Shown: one piece after another, positions 18,059 to 28,512 of the stretch
Layout of the letters: each line of letters starts with the position of its first letter
How positions within the stretch are numbered: the stretch's first letter is position 1
Origin: Alphaproteobacteria bacterium
GTDB lineage: Bacteria > Pseudomonadota > Alphaproteobacteria > CALKHQ01
Direction of reading: 5' to 3'
Assembly: GCA_041396705.1 (NCBI GenBank)
Contig: JAWKYB010000027.1
Span: 1 to 46,265, forward strand
Length of the DNA stretch: 46,265 bases
The notes under the pieces: generated by a model
What the model was told of the DNA's origin: nothing
Database searches by the model: none
The model's input: the letters and a program-made list of their open reading frames with translations, nothing else
Translations under genes and position numbers: made by a program

Positions 18059-19909
18059 ATGGAAATGCATCGGCGCACACCGTCGGCCGCGCGGCGGCGT
18101 CCGCGCCTGAAGGCAGGCACGGCGGCACCGGGCGCGGCCCCGCCGGCGCCCCCTGCCGCCGCACCGTTCGAGCGCGATTCCTATGCGGCCACCGCGCTAT
18201 CCGATGTCATCGACCGCTCCGTGCGGGCGACCATTGCGCGCTTCACCGCCGGGCTGTCGCCGGCCGCGCTGGCCGAGGCCTATATGGACTGGGCGATCCA
18301 CCTGGCAACCGCGCCCGGCAAGCGGCTGCAGCTGGCCGAGAAGGCGATGCGCAAGGGCTGGCGCTATGCCAACTACGCCGCCCGGGTGGCGGCGCACGGG
18401 CGCTGCGACGACTGCGTCCAGCCGCTGCCGCAGGACCGGCGTTTCGCCGACCCGGCGTGGCAGGCCTTTCCGTTCAACCTGGTCCAGCAGTCGTTCCTGC
18501 TGACCCAGCAATGGTGGCACAACGCCACCACCGGCGTGCGCGGCGTCACCGGCCAGCACGAGAACGAGGTGGAGTTCGCCGCCCGCCAGATCCTGGACCT
18601 GTTCTCGCCGTCCAACTTCCCGTGGACCAACCCGGTGGTGCTGGAGCGCACCCGCAAGGAAGGCGGCATGAACCTGCTGCGCGGCCTGCAGAACATGGCC
18701 GAGGACTGGGAACGCGCGATTGCCGGCCGCGGGCCGGTCGGCACCGACGCGTTCCGGGTCGGGCGCGACGTCGCGGTTTCGCCCGGCAAGGTGGTGTGGC
18801 GCAACCGGCTGGTCGAGCTGATCCAATATGCGCCGACGACGGATGCGGTGCGGCCGGAGCCGGTGCTGATCGTGCCCGCCTGGATCATGAAATATTACAT
18901 CCTCGACCTGTCGCCGGAGAACTCTCTCGTCCGTTATCTGGTCGGCCAGGGCTTCACGGTGTTCATGATCTCGTGGCGCAACCCGGGGCCGGACGACCGC
19001 AACCTGGCGATGGCCGACTATCTCGCGCTGGGCATCGGCGAGGCGCTCGACGCGATCGCGGCGATCGTGCCCGGCGCCAAGGTCCACGCCACCGGCTATT
19101 GCCTGGGCGGCACGCTGCTTGCGATCGCGGCGGCGGCGATGGCGCGCGACGGCGACGACCGGCTGCGCTCGATCAGCCTGTTCGCGGCGCAGACGGACTT
19201 CACCGAGGCCGGCGAGCTGACGCTGTTCATCGACGAAAGCCAGCTCACCTTCCTCGAGGACATGATGTGGGAGCAGGGCTTCCTCGACACCCGCCAGATG
19301 GCCGGCGCCTTCCAGATGCTGCGCTCGAACGACCTGGTCTGGTCGCGCATGGTCCACGACTACCTGATGGGCGAGCGCGTGCCGATGACCGACCTGATGG
19401 CCTGGAACGCCGACGCCACCCGCATGCCCTATCAGATGCACAGCGAGTATCTGCGTACCCTGTTCCTGCACAACGACCTGGCCGAGGGGCGCTTCCCGGT
19501 CGACGGCAAGCCGGTGGCGCTGCCGGACATCGAGCAGGACGTGTTCGCTGTCGGCACCGAATGGGACCACGTTGCGCCGTGGCGCTCGGTGTTCAAGATC
19601 CACATGCTGACCGACACCTCGGTCGCCTTCGTGCTGACCAGCGGCGGCCACAATGCCGGCATCGTCTCCGAACCAGGCCATCCGCGCCGGCGCTATCGGG
19701 TGCTGGCGCACAAGCACGACAGCCACTATGTCGACCCCGACCGCTGGCTGGAAGAGACGCCGGTGCACCAGGGTTCGTGGTGGCCGGAATGGGTCGCCTG
19801 GCTTGGCGCCCGCTCCGGCGCCGCCGTGTCGCCGCCCGCGCTGGGCGCGGCCGCGGCCGGCTATCCGCCGCTGGGCGACGCGCCCGGCAGCTATGTGCTG
19901 CAGGATTGA
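18059..19909 (+). CDS. phaC: Polyhydroxyalkanoate synthase PhaC
   Basis: A 616-residue PHA synthase that polymerises (R)-3-hydroxyacyl-CoA. The lipase-like box G-Y-C348-L-G-G carries the catalytic cysteine; the other triad members are D503 (E-W-D-H-V-A-P-W) and H531 (G-G-H-N-A-G). The N-terminal PhaC domain shows F-P-F-N-L-V-Q-Q-S-F-L and N-P-V-V-L-E-R-T. An Ala/Pro-rich leader of about 40 residues precedes it. The ATG at 18059 was chosen; a second ATG lies two codons later. The open frame extends further upstream through cbpM but shows no relatedness there. The genes around it (MaoC-Pta, phasin) fit a PHA function. Confidence 0.92.
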   Translation: MEMHRRTPSAARRRPRLKAGTAAPGAAPPAPPAAAPFERDSYAATALSDVIDRSVRATIARFTAGLSPAALAEAYMDWAIHLATAPGKRLQLAEKAMRKGWRYANYAARVAAHGRCDDCVQPLPQDRRFADPAWQAFPFNLVQQSFLLTQQWWHNATTGVRGVTGQHENEVEFAARQILDLFSPSNFPWTNPVVLERTRKEGGMNLLRGLQNMAEDWERAIAGRGPVGTDAFRVGRDVAVSPGKVVWRNRLVELIQYAPTTDAVRPEPVLIVPAWIMKYYILDLSPENSLVRYLVGQGFTVFMISWRNPGPDDRNLAMADYLALGIGEALDAIAAIVPGAKVHATGYCLGGTLLAIAAAAMARDGDDRLRSISLFAAQTDFTEAGELTLFIDESQLTFLEDMMWEQGFLDTRQMAGAFQMLRSNDLVWSRMVHDYLMGERVPMTDLMAWNADATRMPYQMHSEYLRTLFLHNDLAEGRFPVDGKPVALPDIEQDVFAVGTEWDHVAPWRSVFKIHMLTDTSVAFVLTSGGHNAGIVSEPGHPRRRYRVLAHKHDSHYVDPDRWLEETPVHQGSWWPEWVAWLGARSGAAVSPPALGAAAAGYPPLGDAPGSYVLQD

Positions 19910-20003
19910 TCGGGCACCGGACGATGGTCCACCGTCACCGCGATGTCGCGGCGATGGTCCATGATCGCGGGGCGACGCTCGCATGCTGACAGGGAACCGC
20001 GGG

Positions 20004-21419
20004 ATGCAGTTCATCGAGAACCGGACGTTCGCCGAGATCCAGGTCGGCGACACCGCCGAGCTGTCCCGCACGCTGCACCAGCGCGACATCGCGCTGTTCG
20101 CGGCGATGTCCGGCGACGTCAACCCTGCGCACATGGACGCGGAATATGCCCGCTCGGACATGTTCCACCGCGTCGTGGCGCACGGCATGTGGGGCGGCGC
20201 GCTGGTCTCCGCCGTGCTCGGCACCGAGCTGCCCGGCCCGGGCACGATCTACCTGGACCAGAGCCTGCACTTCCGCCACCCGGTCGGGCTGGGCGACACC
20301 GTCACCGTGCGGGTGACGGTGAAGGCGAAGGATCCCGCCAACCGGCACGTGACGCTGGATTGCCTGTGCATCAACCAGGACGGCACCAAAGTCATCGAGG
20401 GCGTGGCACTGGTGATCGCGCCGGCCGACAAGGTGCGCCGCCCGCGCGTGCTGGTGCCCGAAGTCGAACTGCACCCGCACGGCGCCCGCTTCGCCGCGCT
20501 GATGGATGCGACCCGCGACCGCCCGGCGATCCGCACCGCGGTCGTCCACCCCTGCGACCAGGCCTCGCTGGTCGGCGCGCTGGAGGCGGCGAGCGAAGGG
20601 CTGATCGTGCCGGTGCTGGTCGGTCCGCGCGCGCGCATCGCGGCGGCGGCGGCGGAGGCCGGTCGCACCCTGGGCGACGTCGAGATCGTCGATGCCCCGC
20701 ACAGCCACGCCGCCGCCGCCCAGGCGGTGGCGCTGGTCCGCGCCGGCAAGGCCGCGGCGCTGATGAAGGGGGCGCTGCACACCGACGAGGTGATGGGCGC
20801 GGTGGTCGACCACGATCTCGGGCTGCGCACCGAACGGCGGATGAGCCACATCTTCGTGATGGACGTGCCGTCCTATCCGAAGCCGCTGCTGATCAGCGAC
20901 GCCGCGATCAACGTCGCGCCCGACCTCGACCAGAAGCGCGACATCGTGCAGAACGCCATCGACCTCGCCCACGCCCTGGGCATCGATGCGCCGAAGGTGG
21001 CGATCCTGTCGGCGGTCGAAACCGTCTATGCCAAGGTCGGCTCGACCATCGAGGCAGCCGCGCTGTGCAAGATGGCCGACCGCGGCCAGATCACCGGCGG
21101 CCTGCTCGACGGCCCGCTCGCCTTCGACAACGCGATTTCCAAGCGGGCGGCCGCGGCCAAGGGAATCGTCAGCGACGTGGCCGGCGATGCCGACATCCTG
21201 ATCGTGCCGGACCTCGAGGCCGGCAACATGCTGGCCAAGCAGCTGGTCTATCTGGCCGGCGCCGAAGCCGCGGGCATCGTGCTGGGCGCGCGCGTGCCGA
21301 TCGTGCTGACCAGCCGGGCCGACGGAACCCTGGCACGGCTGGCCTCCTGCGCGCTGGCGCTGCTCTACGTCCAGCATCGCCGGGGCCGCCCGGCCGGCAA
21401 ACCCGGGCACGCGGCCTGA
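20004..21419 (+). CDS. Bifunctional enoyl-CoA hydratase (MaoC) / phosphate acyltransferase
   Basis: A 471-residue fusion. Residues 1 to about 145 form a MaoC/R-specific hydratase domain with the hydratase-2 motif S-G-D38-V-N-P-A-H43. Residues about 160-471 form a PTA/PTB phosphotransacylase domain (for example A-A-L-M-K-G-A-L-H-T-D, the D-A-A-I-N stretch and G-G-L-L-D-G-P-L-A-F-D). The hydratase part can supply (R)-3-hydroxyacyl-CoA for PhaC; the other part exchanges acyl-CoA and acyl phosphate. ATG 20004 has an AGGGA about 8 bases upstream; an ATG at 19983 is possible. No acetate kinase gene is in the window. Confidence 0.92.
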   Translation: MQFIENRTFAEIQVGDTAELSRTLHQRDIALFAAMSGDVNPAHMDAEYARSDMFHRVVAHGMWGGALVSAVLGTELPGPGTIYLDQSLHFRHPVGLGDTVTVRVTVKAKDPANRHVTLDCLCINQDGTKVIEGVALVIAPADKVRRPRVLVPEVELHPHGARFAALMDATRDRPAIRTAVVHPCDQASLVGALEAASEGLIVPVLVGPRARIAAAAAEAGRTLGDVEIVDAPHSHAAAAQAVALVRAGKAAALMKGALHTDEVMGAVVDHDLGLRTERRMSHIFVMDVPSYPKPLLISDAAINVAPDLDQKRDIVQNAIDLAHALGIDAPKVAILSAVETVYAKVGSTIEAAALCKMADRGQITGGLLDGPLAFDNAISKRAAAAKGIVSDVAGDADILIVPDLEAGNMLAKQLVYLAGAEAAGIVLGARVPIVLTSRADGTLARLASCALALLYVQHRRGRPAGKPGHAA

Positions 21420-21441
21420 GCGATTGGCCCGCGTGGCGGGA

Positions 21442-21455
21442 TTGACCGGAATCAA
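21442..21455 (+). promoter_or_regulatory. FNR/FixK-like box upstream of phasin and N-ATPase genes
   Basis: TTGACCGGAATCAA matches TTGA-N6-TCAA exactly and the fuller TTGAT-N4-ATCAA with one mismatch. It lies between the Pta gene and the phasin gene, 90 bases before the phasin ATG. A class II promoter would put the -10 near 21478-21483, where a CTAATGG occurs; that hexamer is weak. Good context: the second such box in the window and also next to acetyl-CoA/PHA genes. Confidence 0.6.
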
Positions 21456-21545
21456 CGCGGGGCGGACGGCGGCGGCTAATGGTTGTACAGTCGACCGCGA
21501 GGAGGCGGAACGGGATCGGCAACAGCGTAGCGAGGGAGACCGACG

Positions 21546-21899
21546 ATGACGCAAGCGGGCAAGAAAGCCGACATGGGGATGCCGTTCGACCTGGCGCAGT
21601 TCGGCAACCTGGGCGCCGGCGGCATGGAATCGATGGCCGAGGTCGGCCGCAAGATGCTGGAGGCGGGCGCCACCCTGAACAAGGAGATCTTCGATTTCGT
21701 CAGCGCCAGGCTCAGCGCCGATCTCGCCGCCCAGCAGAAGCTGATGCAGTCGACCAGCTTCCAGGACATGCAGAAGGTCTACACCGAGTATTTCCAGACC
21801 GCGTCTCAGCAGTACATGGACGAGATGCAGAAGCTGATGACGATGGCGTCCGACACCGCCCGCGACGCCACCGACGCGGTCACCAAGCCGCGCAGATAG
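21546..21899 (+). CDS. Phasin (PHA granule-associated protein)
   Basis: A 117-residue helical protein rich in Met, Gln and Lys, with amphipathic stretches such as E-V-G-R-K-M-L-E-A-G-A-T-L-N and F-Q-D-M-Q-K-V-Y-T-E-Y-F-Q. This is the Phasin_2-type pattern of granule-coating proteins. A GAGGGAGA ribosome-binding site precedes the ATG. The position downstream of phaC and the MaoC-Pta fusion supports the call. It ends 21 bases before atpD, so it may be the first gene of the ATPase transcript. Confidence 0.82.
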   Translation: MTQAGKKADMGMPFDLAQFGNLGAGGMESMAEVGRKMLEAGATLNKEIFDFVSARLSADLAAQQKLMQSTSFQDMQKVYTEYFQTASQQYMDEMQKLMTMASDTARDATDAVTKPRR

Positions 21900-21920
21900 G
21901 GCCGACCGCCGGTTCGGCGC

Positions 21921-23354
21921 ATGTCCGCCGACGCGGACATCGGGGCCGCCGGCGCGGCCGACGGCGAGGTGGTCGCGGTCAGCGGGTCGGTGGTCGAGGT
22001 CGCCTTCCCGCCGGGCGCGCTGCCGCCGCTCGACACGGCGCTGGAGATCGACTGGGACGGCCCGCACCGGCTGGTGGTCGAGGTGCAGCAGCACAAGGAC
22101 GAGCGCACCGTGCTGGGCGTGGCCTTGCAGGAAACCGGCGGTCTGCGCTGCGGCGTCGCCGCCCGCAACACCGGCGGGCCGATCCGGGTGCCGGGCGGCG
22201 AGGCGGTGCTCGGTAGGCTGCTCAACGTGCTCGGCGACCCCATCGACCATGGCCCGCCGCTGCCGGCCGACGTGCCGCGGCTGCCGATCCACCGGCCGCC
22301 GCCGGGGCTCGGCCAGCAGGACGCGGAGCGCGCCCTGTTCGAGACCGGCATCAAGGTGATCGACCTGCTGGCGCCGTTGCCGCGCGGCGGCAAGGCGGCG
22401 ATGTTCGGCGGCGCCGGCGTCGGCAAGACGGTGCTGATCATGGAGCTGATCCGCACCACGGTCGAACGCTATGCCGGCACCTCGGTGTTCGCCGGCATCG
22501 GCGAGCGCTCGCGCGAGGGCCACGAACTGTGGCTGGAATTGCAGCGCTCGGGCGTGCTCGCGCGCACCGCGCTGGTGTTCGGCCAGATGAACGAGCCGCC
22601 GGGCGCGCGCTGGCGCGTCGGCATGACCGCGCTGACCATCGCCGAGTATTTCCGCGACGTCGCCCGCCACGACGTGCTGCTGCTGATCGACAACATCTTC
22701 CGCTTCGCCCAGGCCGGCGGCGAGGTGTCCGGACTGCTCGGCCGGCTGCCGTCGCGGATGGGCTACCAGCCGACGCTGGGCACCGAGATCGCCGACCTGC
22801 AGGAGCGGATCGCCTCGGTCAAGGGCGCGGCGGTGACATCGATCCAGGCGGTCTACGTGCCGGCCGACGACTTCACCGATCCGGCGGTGGCAGAGACCTT
22901 CACCCACCTCGACGCGTCGATCGTGCTCAGCCGCGACATGGCCAGCCAGGGGCTCTATCCGGCGGTCGACCCGCTGGCCTCGACCTCGGTGATGCTGGAT
23001 CCGCGCGTGGTCGGCGCCGAACACTATGCGGTCGCCGACGAAGCCCGCCGGCTGATCGAGCGCTATCGCGAGCTGCAGGAGATCATCGCGCTGTTGGGCA
23101 TGGACGAACTCGGCAGCGCCGACCGCCAGGCGGTGGAGCGCGCCCGCCGGCTGATCCGCTTCCTGACCCAGCCGTTCCTGGTCACCGCGCAATTCACCGG
23201 CCACGCCGGGGTCAGCGTGCCGCTGGCGGACACGCTGGCGGGCTGCCGGGCGATCCTCGACGGCGCCGCCGACGACTGGGACGAGACGGCGCTGTACATG
23301 ATCGGCAGGCTGCCCGACGCACCGGCCGCCCGGACGGCGGAGGCTGCGGCGTGA
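21921..23354 (+). CDS. atpD: N-type ATPase subunit beta
   Basis: A 477-residue catalytic F1 beta subunit. Walker A is G163-G-A-G-V-G-K169-T; the blocks G-E-R-S-R-E-G-H, L-L-I-D-N-I-F-R-F-A-Q-A-G and V-P-A-D-D-F-T-D-P-A are all typical. It is divergent from housekeeping beta (for example F-G-Q-M-N-E-P-P-G-A-R-W). It opens an operon in the order D-C-Q-R-B-E-F-A-G, the known arrangement of N-ATPases, a second, laterally mobile rotary ATPase type. The end overlaps atpC by 4 bases (GTGA). Confidence 0.95.
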   Translation: MSADADIGAAGAADGEVVAVSGSVVEVAFPPGALPPLDTALEIDWDGPHRLVVEVQQHKDERTVLGVALQETGGLRCGVAARNTGGPIRVPGGEAVLGRLLNVLGDPIDHGPPLPADVPRLPIHRPPPGLGQQDAERALFETGIKVIDLLAPLPRGGKAAMFGGAGVGKTVLIMELIRTTVERYAGTSVFAGIGERSREGHELWLELQRSGVLARTALVFGQMNEPPGARWRVGMTALTIAEYFRDVARHDVLLLIDNIFRFAQAGGEVSGLLGRLPSRMGYQPTLGTEIADLQERIASVKGAAVTSIQAVYVPADDFTDPAVAETFTHLDASIVLSRDMASQGLYPAVDPLASTSVMLDPRVVGAEHYAVADEARRLIERYRELQEIIALLGMDELGSADRQAVERARRLIRFLTQPFLVTAQFTGHAGVSVPLADTLAGCRAILDGAADDWDETALYMIGRLPDAPAARTAEAAA

Positions 23355-23791
23355 GGCTGGTGGTCACGACGCCGGTGGCGGTGGTGGTCGACGCCGATGG
23401 CGTCCGCCACGTCCGCGCCGAGGACGCCACCGGCGCCTTCGGCATCCTGCCCGGCCATGCCGACCTGGTCACCGTGCTGCAGGTCTGCGTGCTGACCTGG
23501 CGCGACGGCGCCGGCGCGGAACATCACGTCGCGGTGCGCGGCGGCGTGCTGAGCGTCGGCGGCGGCACCGTCGCGGTGGTGACGCGCGAGGCGGTCGGCG
23601 AGGACACGCTGCAGCGCCTGGGCGCGGCGGTACTCGACCGGCTGCGCAGCGATGCCGAGGCGGAGGCGGCGGCGCGGACTTCTTCGGCCCGCATGCATCT
23701 GGCCGCGATCCGCGCGCTCGACCGCTATCTGCGCTCCGGCCAGGTGGCCGAGCGGCCGGCCGCGGCCGACGGCGCGGACCTGCAGCCGTGA
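23351..23791 (+). CDS. atpC: N-type ATPase subunit epsilon
   Basis: A 146-residue epsilon subunit starting at a GTG within the atpD stop. The N-terminal beta-sandwich shows G-A-F-G-I-L-P-G-H-A-D-L-V-T-V-L, the family hallmark, followed by a helical C-terminal part. It sits in the central stalk and couples F1 to the c-ring. Both ends overlap neighbours by 4 bases. Confidence 0.92.
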   Translation: MRLVVTTPVAVVVDADGVRHVRAEDATGAFGILPGHADLVTVLQVCVLTWRDGAGAEHHVAVRGGVLSVGGGTVAVVTREAVGEDTLQRLGAAVLDRLRSDAEAEAAARTSSARMHLAAIRALDRYLRSGQVAERPAAADGADLQP

Positions 23792-24093
23792 CCCCGGCTG
23801 TCGACGACGGCGACGATCGGCGCGACGCGGATCGCGCCATGCAGGACGCCGTGCGCCAGCGCGAGCGGCGGCGCGACTTCTGGGAAAAGACCGGCGAACG
23901 CTCGCTCGGCCGCAACCTGGCGATGATCGGCGCGCTCGGCTGGCTGGTGGTGCTGCCCACCCTGGGCGGCGTCGCGCTCGGCCGCTGGCTCGACGACCGC
24001 TACGGCACCGGCATCTTCTGGACCGGCGCGCTGATCGTCGCCGGCGTCGCCGTCGGCAGCTGGCTCGCCTGGCGCAGGATGGGGGAGAAATGA
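23788..24093 (+). CDS. atpQ: N-type ATPase subunit AtpQ (AtpI-like)
   Basis: A 101-residue protein with a charged N-terminal half (R-Q-R-E-R-R-R-D-F-W-E-K) and two membrane helices around a G-R-W-L-D-D-R-Y loop, the AtpI/F0F1-assembly pattern. The second helix begins I-F-W-T-G-A-L-I-V-A-G. In N-ATPase operons this gene occupies exactly this place. It is thought to help assemble the c-ring or to import magnesium; its exact role is not shown by sequence. GTG start inside the atpC stop. Confidence 0.85.
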   Translation: MTPAVDDGDDRRDADRAMQDAVRQRERRRDFWEKTGERSLGRNLAMIGALGWLVVLPTLGGVALGRWLDDRYGTGIFWTGALIVAGVAVGSWLAWRRMGEK

Positions 24094-24365
24094 ACGGGTT
24101 GCTGCCTCTGGAGATCGCCGCCGCGGCGCTGGTCGGCCTCGCGCTCGGCGCCGCCTATTTCGGGCTGCTGCACCGTGCGGTGGCGGCGTTGACTGCAACC
24201 GCCGGCGGCGTGACGGCGATGTTCGGGCTCGGCCTGCTGCGTGTCGCGCTGGCCGTCGCGGTGTTCTGGCTGCTGGCGCGATGGGGCGGCGGCGCGCTGC
24301 TGGCCGGCGCCGGCGGATTCACCGCAGCCGGGCTGCTCGCCCGCCGCCTGGCGGGGCCGCGCTGA
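24090..24365 (+). CDS. atpR: N-type ATPase subunit AtpR
   Basis: A 91-residue, almost wholly hydrophobic protein with about three membrane helices and arginines placed at the membrane (R29 in L-L-H-R-A, R51 in G-L-L-R-V-A). AtpR is a signature gene of N-ATPases with no counterpart in ordinary F-ATPases; an arginine-c-subunit-glutamate contact during assembly has been proposed. The start overlaps atpQ by 4 bases and the stop overlaps the atpB start by one base. Confidence 0.82.
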   Translation: MNGLLPLEIAAAALVGLALGAAYFGLLHRAVAALTATAGGVTAMFGLGLLRVALAVAVFWLLARWGGGALLAGAGGFTAAGLLARRLAGPR

Positions 24366-25039
24366 TGGACGGCGCCAACCCGCTGCAGCCGGACATCCTG
24401 TTCGCGCTCGGCCCGGTGCCGATCAGCCGTGCCGTGGCCACGACCTGGGGCATCGTCGCGGCGCTCGGCCTCGGCGCGTGGCTGGCCATGCGCCGGCCCC
24501 GGCTCGATCCCGGCCCGGTACAGGCGATGCTGGAGATCGTGGTCGAGACCATCGCCACCCAGGTCTCCGACATCGCCGGCAAGCCTGGCGCGCGGCTGCT
24601 GCCGCTGCTCGCCACGCTGTTCCTGTTCCTCGCCTTCGCCAACCTGTCGGCGGTGCTGCCGGGGGTGCAGGCGCCGACCGCGCACATCGAGACGCCGGCG
24701 GCGCTGGCCCTGGTGGTGTTCTTCTCGGTCCATTATTTCGGCATCCGCGGCAAGGGCCTGCGCGGCTATCTCGCCCACTATCTGCGGCCCAGCCCGCTGA
24801 TGCTGCCGCTGAACGTGCTGGCCGAGATCACCCGCACCTTCTCGCTGATGATCCGTCTGTTCGGCAACATGATGAGTCACGAGATCGTCATCGCCATCGT
24901 CGCACTGCTCGCCGGGCTGTTCGTGCCGATCCCGTTCCTGCTGCTCGGCATCCTGATCGGCCTGATCCAGGCCTACATCTTCACCGTGCTGGCCGCCGTC
25001 TATCTCGGCGCGGCGATCGGCAGCGTCCAGGCCGAATGA
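24365..25039 (+). CDS. atpB: N-type ATPase subunit a
   Basis: A 224-residue F0 subunit a with five to six membrane helices. The essential half-channel arginine is seen in S-L-M-I-R-L-F-G-N-M, and Q-A-Y-I-F-T-V-L is the conserved final helix. It forms the ion channel against the c-ring. The start was set at the ATG of the TGATG junction with atpR. Confidence 0.92.
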   Translation: MDGANPLQPDILFALGPVPISRAVATTWGIVAALGLGAWLAMRRPRLDPGPVQAMLEIVVETIATQVSDIAGKPGARLLPLLATLFLFLAFANLSAVLPGVQAPTAHIETPAALALVVFFSVHYFGIRGKGLRGYLAHYLRPSPLMLPLNVLAEITRTFSLMIRLFGNMMSHEIVIAIVALLAGLFVPIPFLLLGILIGLIQAYIFTVLAAVYLGAAIGSVQAE

Positions 25040-25069
25040 AGGCCCAGCCAAAGACGGAAAGCACCTGAC

Positions 25070-25312
25070 ATGGACATCCACGCGCTCAGCATCATCGGAG
25101 CGGTCGTCGCCATCTCGTTCGGCGCGATCGGGCCTGCGTTCAGCGAGGGCCGCGCCATCGCCGCGGCAATGGAGGCGATCGCCCGCCAACCGGAGGCCGC
25201 CGGGCCGATCTCCCGCACCCTGTTCGTCGGCCTGGCGATGATCGAGACCATGGCGATCTACTGCCTGGTCGTCGCGCTGCTGCTGCTCTACGCCAACCCC
25301 TTCGCCGCCTGA
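25070..25312 (+). CDS. atpE: N-type ATPase subunit c
   Basis: An 80-residue hairpin of two membrane helices joined by the polar loop A-R-Q-P-E-A. Helix 2 carries the ion-binding carboxylate E59 in A-M-I-E-T-M-A-I-Y. Helix 1 carries a second carboxylate, E26 in P-A-F-S-E-G, at the place of Gln32 of the Ilyobacter sodium enzyme. T60 and Y64 match Ser66 and Tyr70 of that enzyme, but Met61 replaces Thr67. This double-carboxylate site is like the Burkholderia pseudomallei N-ATPase ring, reported (from memory) as a 17-mer and proton-specific. Confidence 0.93.
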   Translation: MDIHALSIIGAVVAISFGAIGPAFSEGRAIAAAMEAIARQPEAAGPISRTLFVGLAMIETMAIYCLVVALLLLYANPFAA

Positions 25313-25314
25313 CC

Positions 25315-26056
25315 ATGCAGATCGACTGGTGGACGCTCGGCCTCCAGGTCGTCAACTTCCTGGTCCTGGTCTGGCTGCTGCACCGCTTCCTCTATCGCCC
25401 GGTGCAGGCGGTGATCGCCCGGCGCAAGGCGGCGGCGGAGGCGGCAATGACCGAGGCGGCGCAGGTCCGCGCCGAGGGCGAGGCGGCCAAGGCCGACTAT
25501 GCGGCAAGGCTCGCCGGCCTGCAGGACGAGCGTCGGCGCATGCGCGACGCCACCCACGACGAGATGGCGGCGGAGAAGGCGCAGGTGCTGGCTGCGGCGC
25601 AGGCGGAGGCCGAGCGGCTGCGCGCCGCCGGCCGCGACGCGCTGGCCGAGGAGCGCCGCGCCGCCCTGCACGACACCAAGGGCGCCGTCGCCGGGCTGGC
25701 GGCCGGCATGGCGGCGGCACTGTTGCGCGACCTGGCGCCCGCCACGCCCGACGCGGTGTTCCTGGCCCGGATCGAGCAGGCGCTGGCCGCAATGCCCGAT
25801 TCCGACCGCCGCAGGCTCCAGGGGGAACTCGCCGACGACGGCTTCCGGGTGACGGTGGCGACGGCGGTGCCGCTGGACGCGCCGGCGCGGGCGCGCTGGA
25901 CCGCGGCGCTGCGCCGCGACCTGGGTGCCGACCTGGCGGTCGGCTTCGACGAAGACCCGGCGCTGATCGGCGGGGCGGCACTGCACTTCCCGCACACGGT
26001 GATCGGCTGCGGCTGGGCCGACCAGCTGGAGGCGGCGCGCTCGGCGCTGCTGGCCC

Positions 26057-26073
<17 letters not shown>
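25315..26073 (+). CDS. atpF: N-type ATPase subunit b, with delta-like C-terminal part
   Basis: A 252-residue subunit, much longer than the usual 160. One N-terminal membrane helix (V-V-N-F-L-V-L-V-W-L-L) is followed by a long Ala/Glu/Arg coiled coil (about 35-125) and then a globular part (about 135-252) with delta-subunit-like strands. The operon has no separate atpH (delta) gene, so this extension probably takes its place, as is known for N-ATPases. It overlaps atpA by 17 bases. Confidence 0.9.
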
Positions 26074-27577
<1,504 letters not shown>

Positions 27578-27582
27578 CGGCG

Positions 27583-28416
27583 ATGGAGGATGTCGCCCGG
27601 CTGCAGGCGCGCATCGCCAGCCTGCGCGAGCTGCGCGGCCTGTTCCGCGCCATGCGCGCGCTGGCCGCCGCCCATATGCAGGAAGCGGACGCCGCGCTCG
27701 GTGCCATCGGCCGCTATGCCGCGGTGGTGGAAGGCGCCATCGGCAAGACGACCGCGCTGGTCGGCGACGGCCTCGACCCGCTGCCGCCGGCTGCGGGCAC
27801 GCCGGAGGGCGCCGACTGGCTGGTCGTCGTGCTGTCGGAGCACGGCTTCACCGGCGCGCTCGACCGCCGCCTGCTCGACCTGGCCGAGCGTGAGCGCGGT
27901 GCCGCACGGCTGGGCCTGGTCGGCAGGCGCGGGGCGGCCGCCGCGGCCGAGCGCGGGATCGAACCGGCCTGGAGCCTGCCGATGGCGACCCGGGTCGGCG
28001 GCGTGCTGGCATTGGCGCGCGCCGTGGCGGTGGCGGTCGCCGACGGCGCCCGGGTGCGCATCGTTCACGCCCGGCCCGACCGTGCCGGCTTCGCGGTCGC
28101 GGTGCGCCCGGTGCTGCCGCTCGACCCGGCGCTGCTCGCCGACGGGCGCGACGGCGCCGCCGTGCTGCACCACCTCGATCCGGCCGCGCTGCTGCAGGGC
28201 CTGACCGGCGAGTATCTGCTGGCCGAGATCGCCTTCGCGCTGATGCAGGCGTTGGCCAGCGAGAACGGCGCCCGGCTGTGGACCATGCAGCAGGCCGACC
28301 GCAACATCGACGACCGGCTGACCGGGCTGGTCCGCGCGGAACGGGCCGGCCGCCAGGAGGCGGTGACGGCCGAGCTGCTCGACGTCGTCACCGGCGCGGA
28401 CGCGGTGATGCACTGA
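27583..28416 (+). CDS. atpG: N-type ATPase subunit gamma
   Basis: A 277-residue gamma subunit, the central rotating shaft. N- and C-terminal long helices frame a Rossmann-like middle; the C-terminal helix shows Q-Q-A-D-R-N-I-D-D-R-L and is the most recognisable part. It is diverged, which is usual for N-ATPase gamma. It is the last gene of the operon; no strong terminator hairpin with a T-run follows, only a GC-rich stretch before the SDR gene. Confidence 0.88.
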   Translation: MEDVARLQARIASLRELRGLFRAMRALAAAHMQEADAALGAIGRYAAVVEGAIGKTTALVGDGLDPLPPAAGTPEGADWLVVVLSEHGFTGALDRRLLDLAERERGAARLGLVGRRGAAAAAERGIEPAWSLPMATRVGGVLALARAVAVAVADGARVRIVHARPDRAGFAVAVRPVLPLDPALLADGRDGAAVLHHLDPAALLQGLTGEYLLAEIAFALMQALASENGARLWTMQQADRNIDDRLTGLVRAERAGRQEAVTAELLDVVTGADAVMH

Positions 28417-28512
28417 CGCCGCCGCGGTGCGGCCGGGCATGCGGCGCGCGGTCCCGCCGGCTTGCCAGGCCGCGGCATCGCCCGTAGCATCGGCGCCGGG
28501 GAGAGAGAAACG

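Noticed and set aside
19935..23204. A minus-strand open frame of over 1000 codons opposite the Pta, phasin and atpD genes
   Set aside because: It is the reverse shadow of strongly recognisable plus-strand genes in GC-rich DNA; its translation is low-complexity His/Arg/Gly/Ala-rich and has no domain.
25070..25312. Firm call of a sodium-translocating ATPase
   Set aside because: One key sodium ligand (Thr67 equivalent) is Met, and the characterised double-carboxylate relative is reported to be proton-specific.
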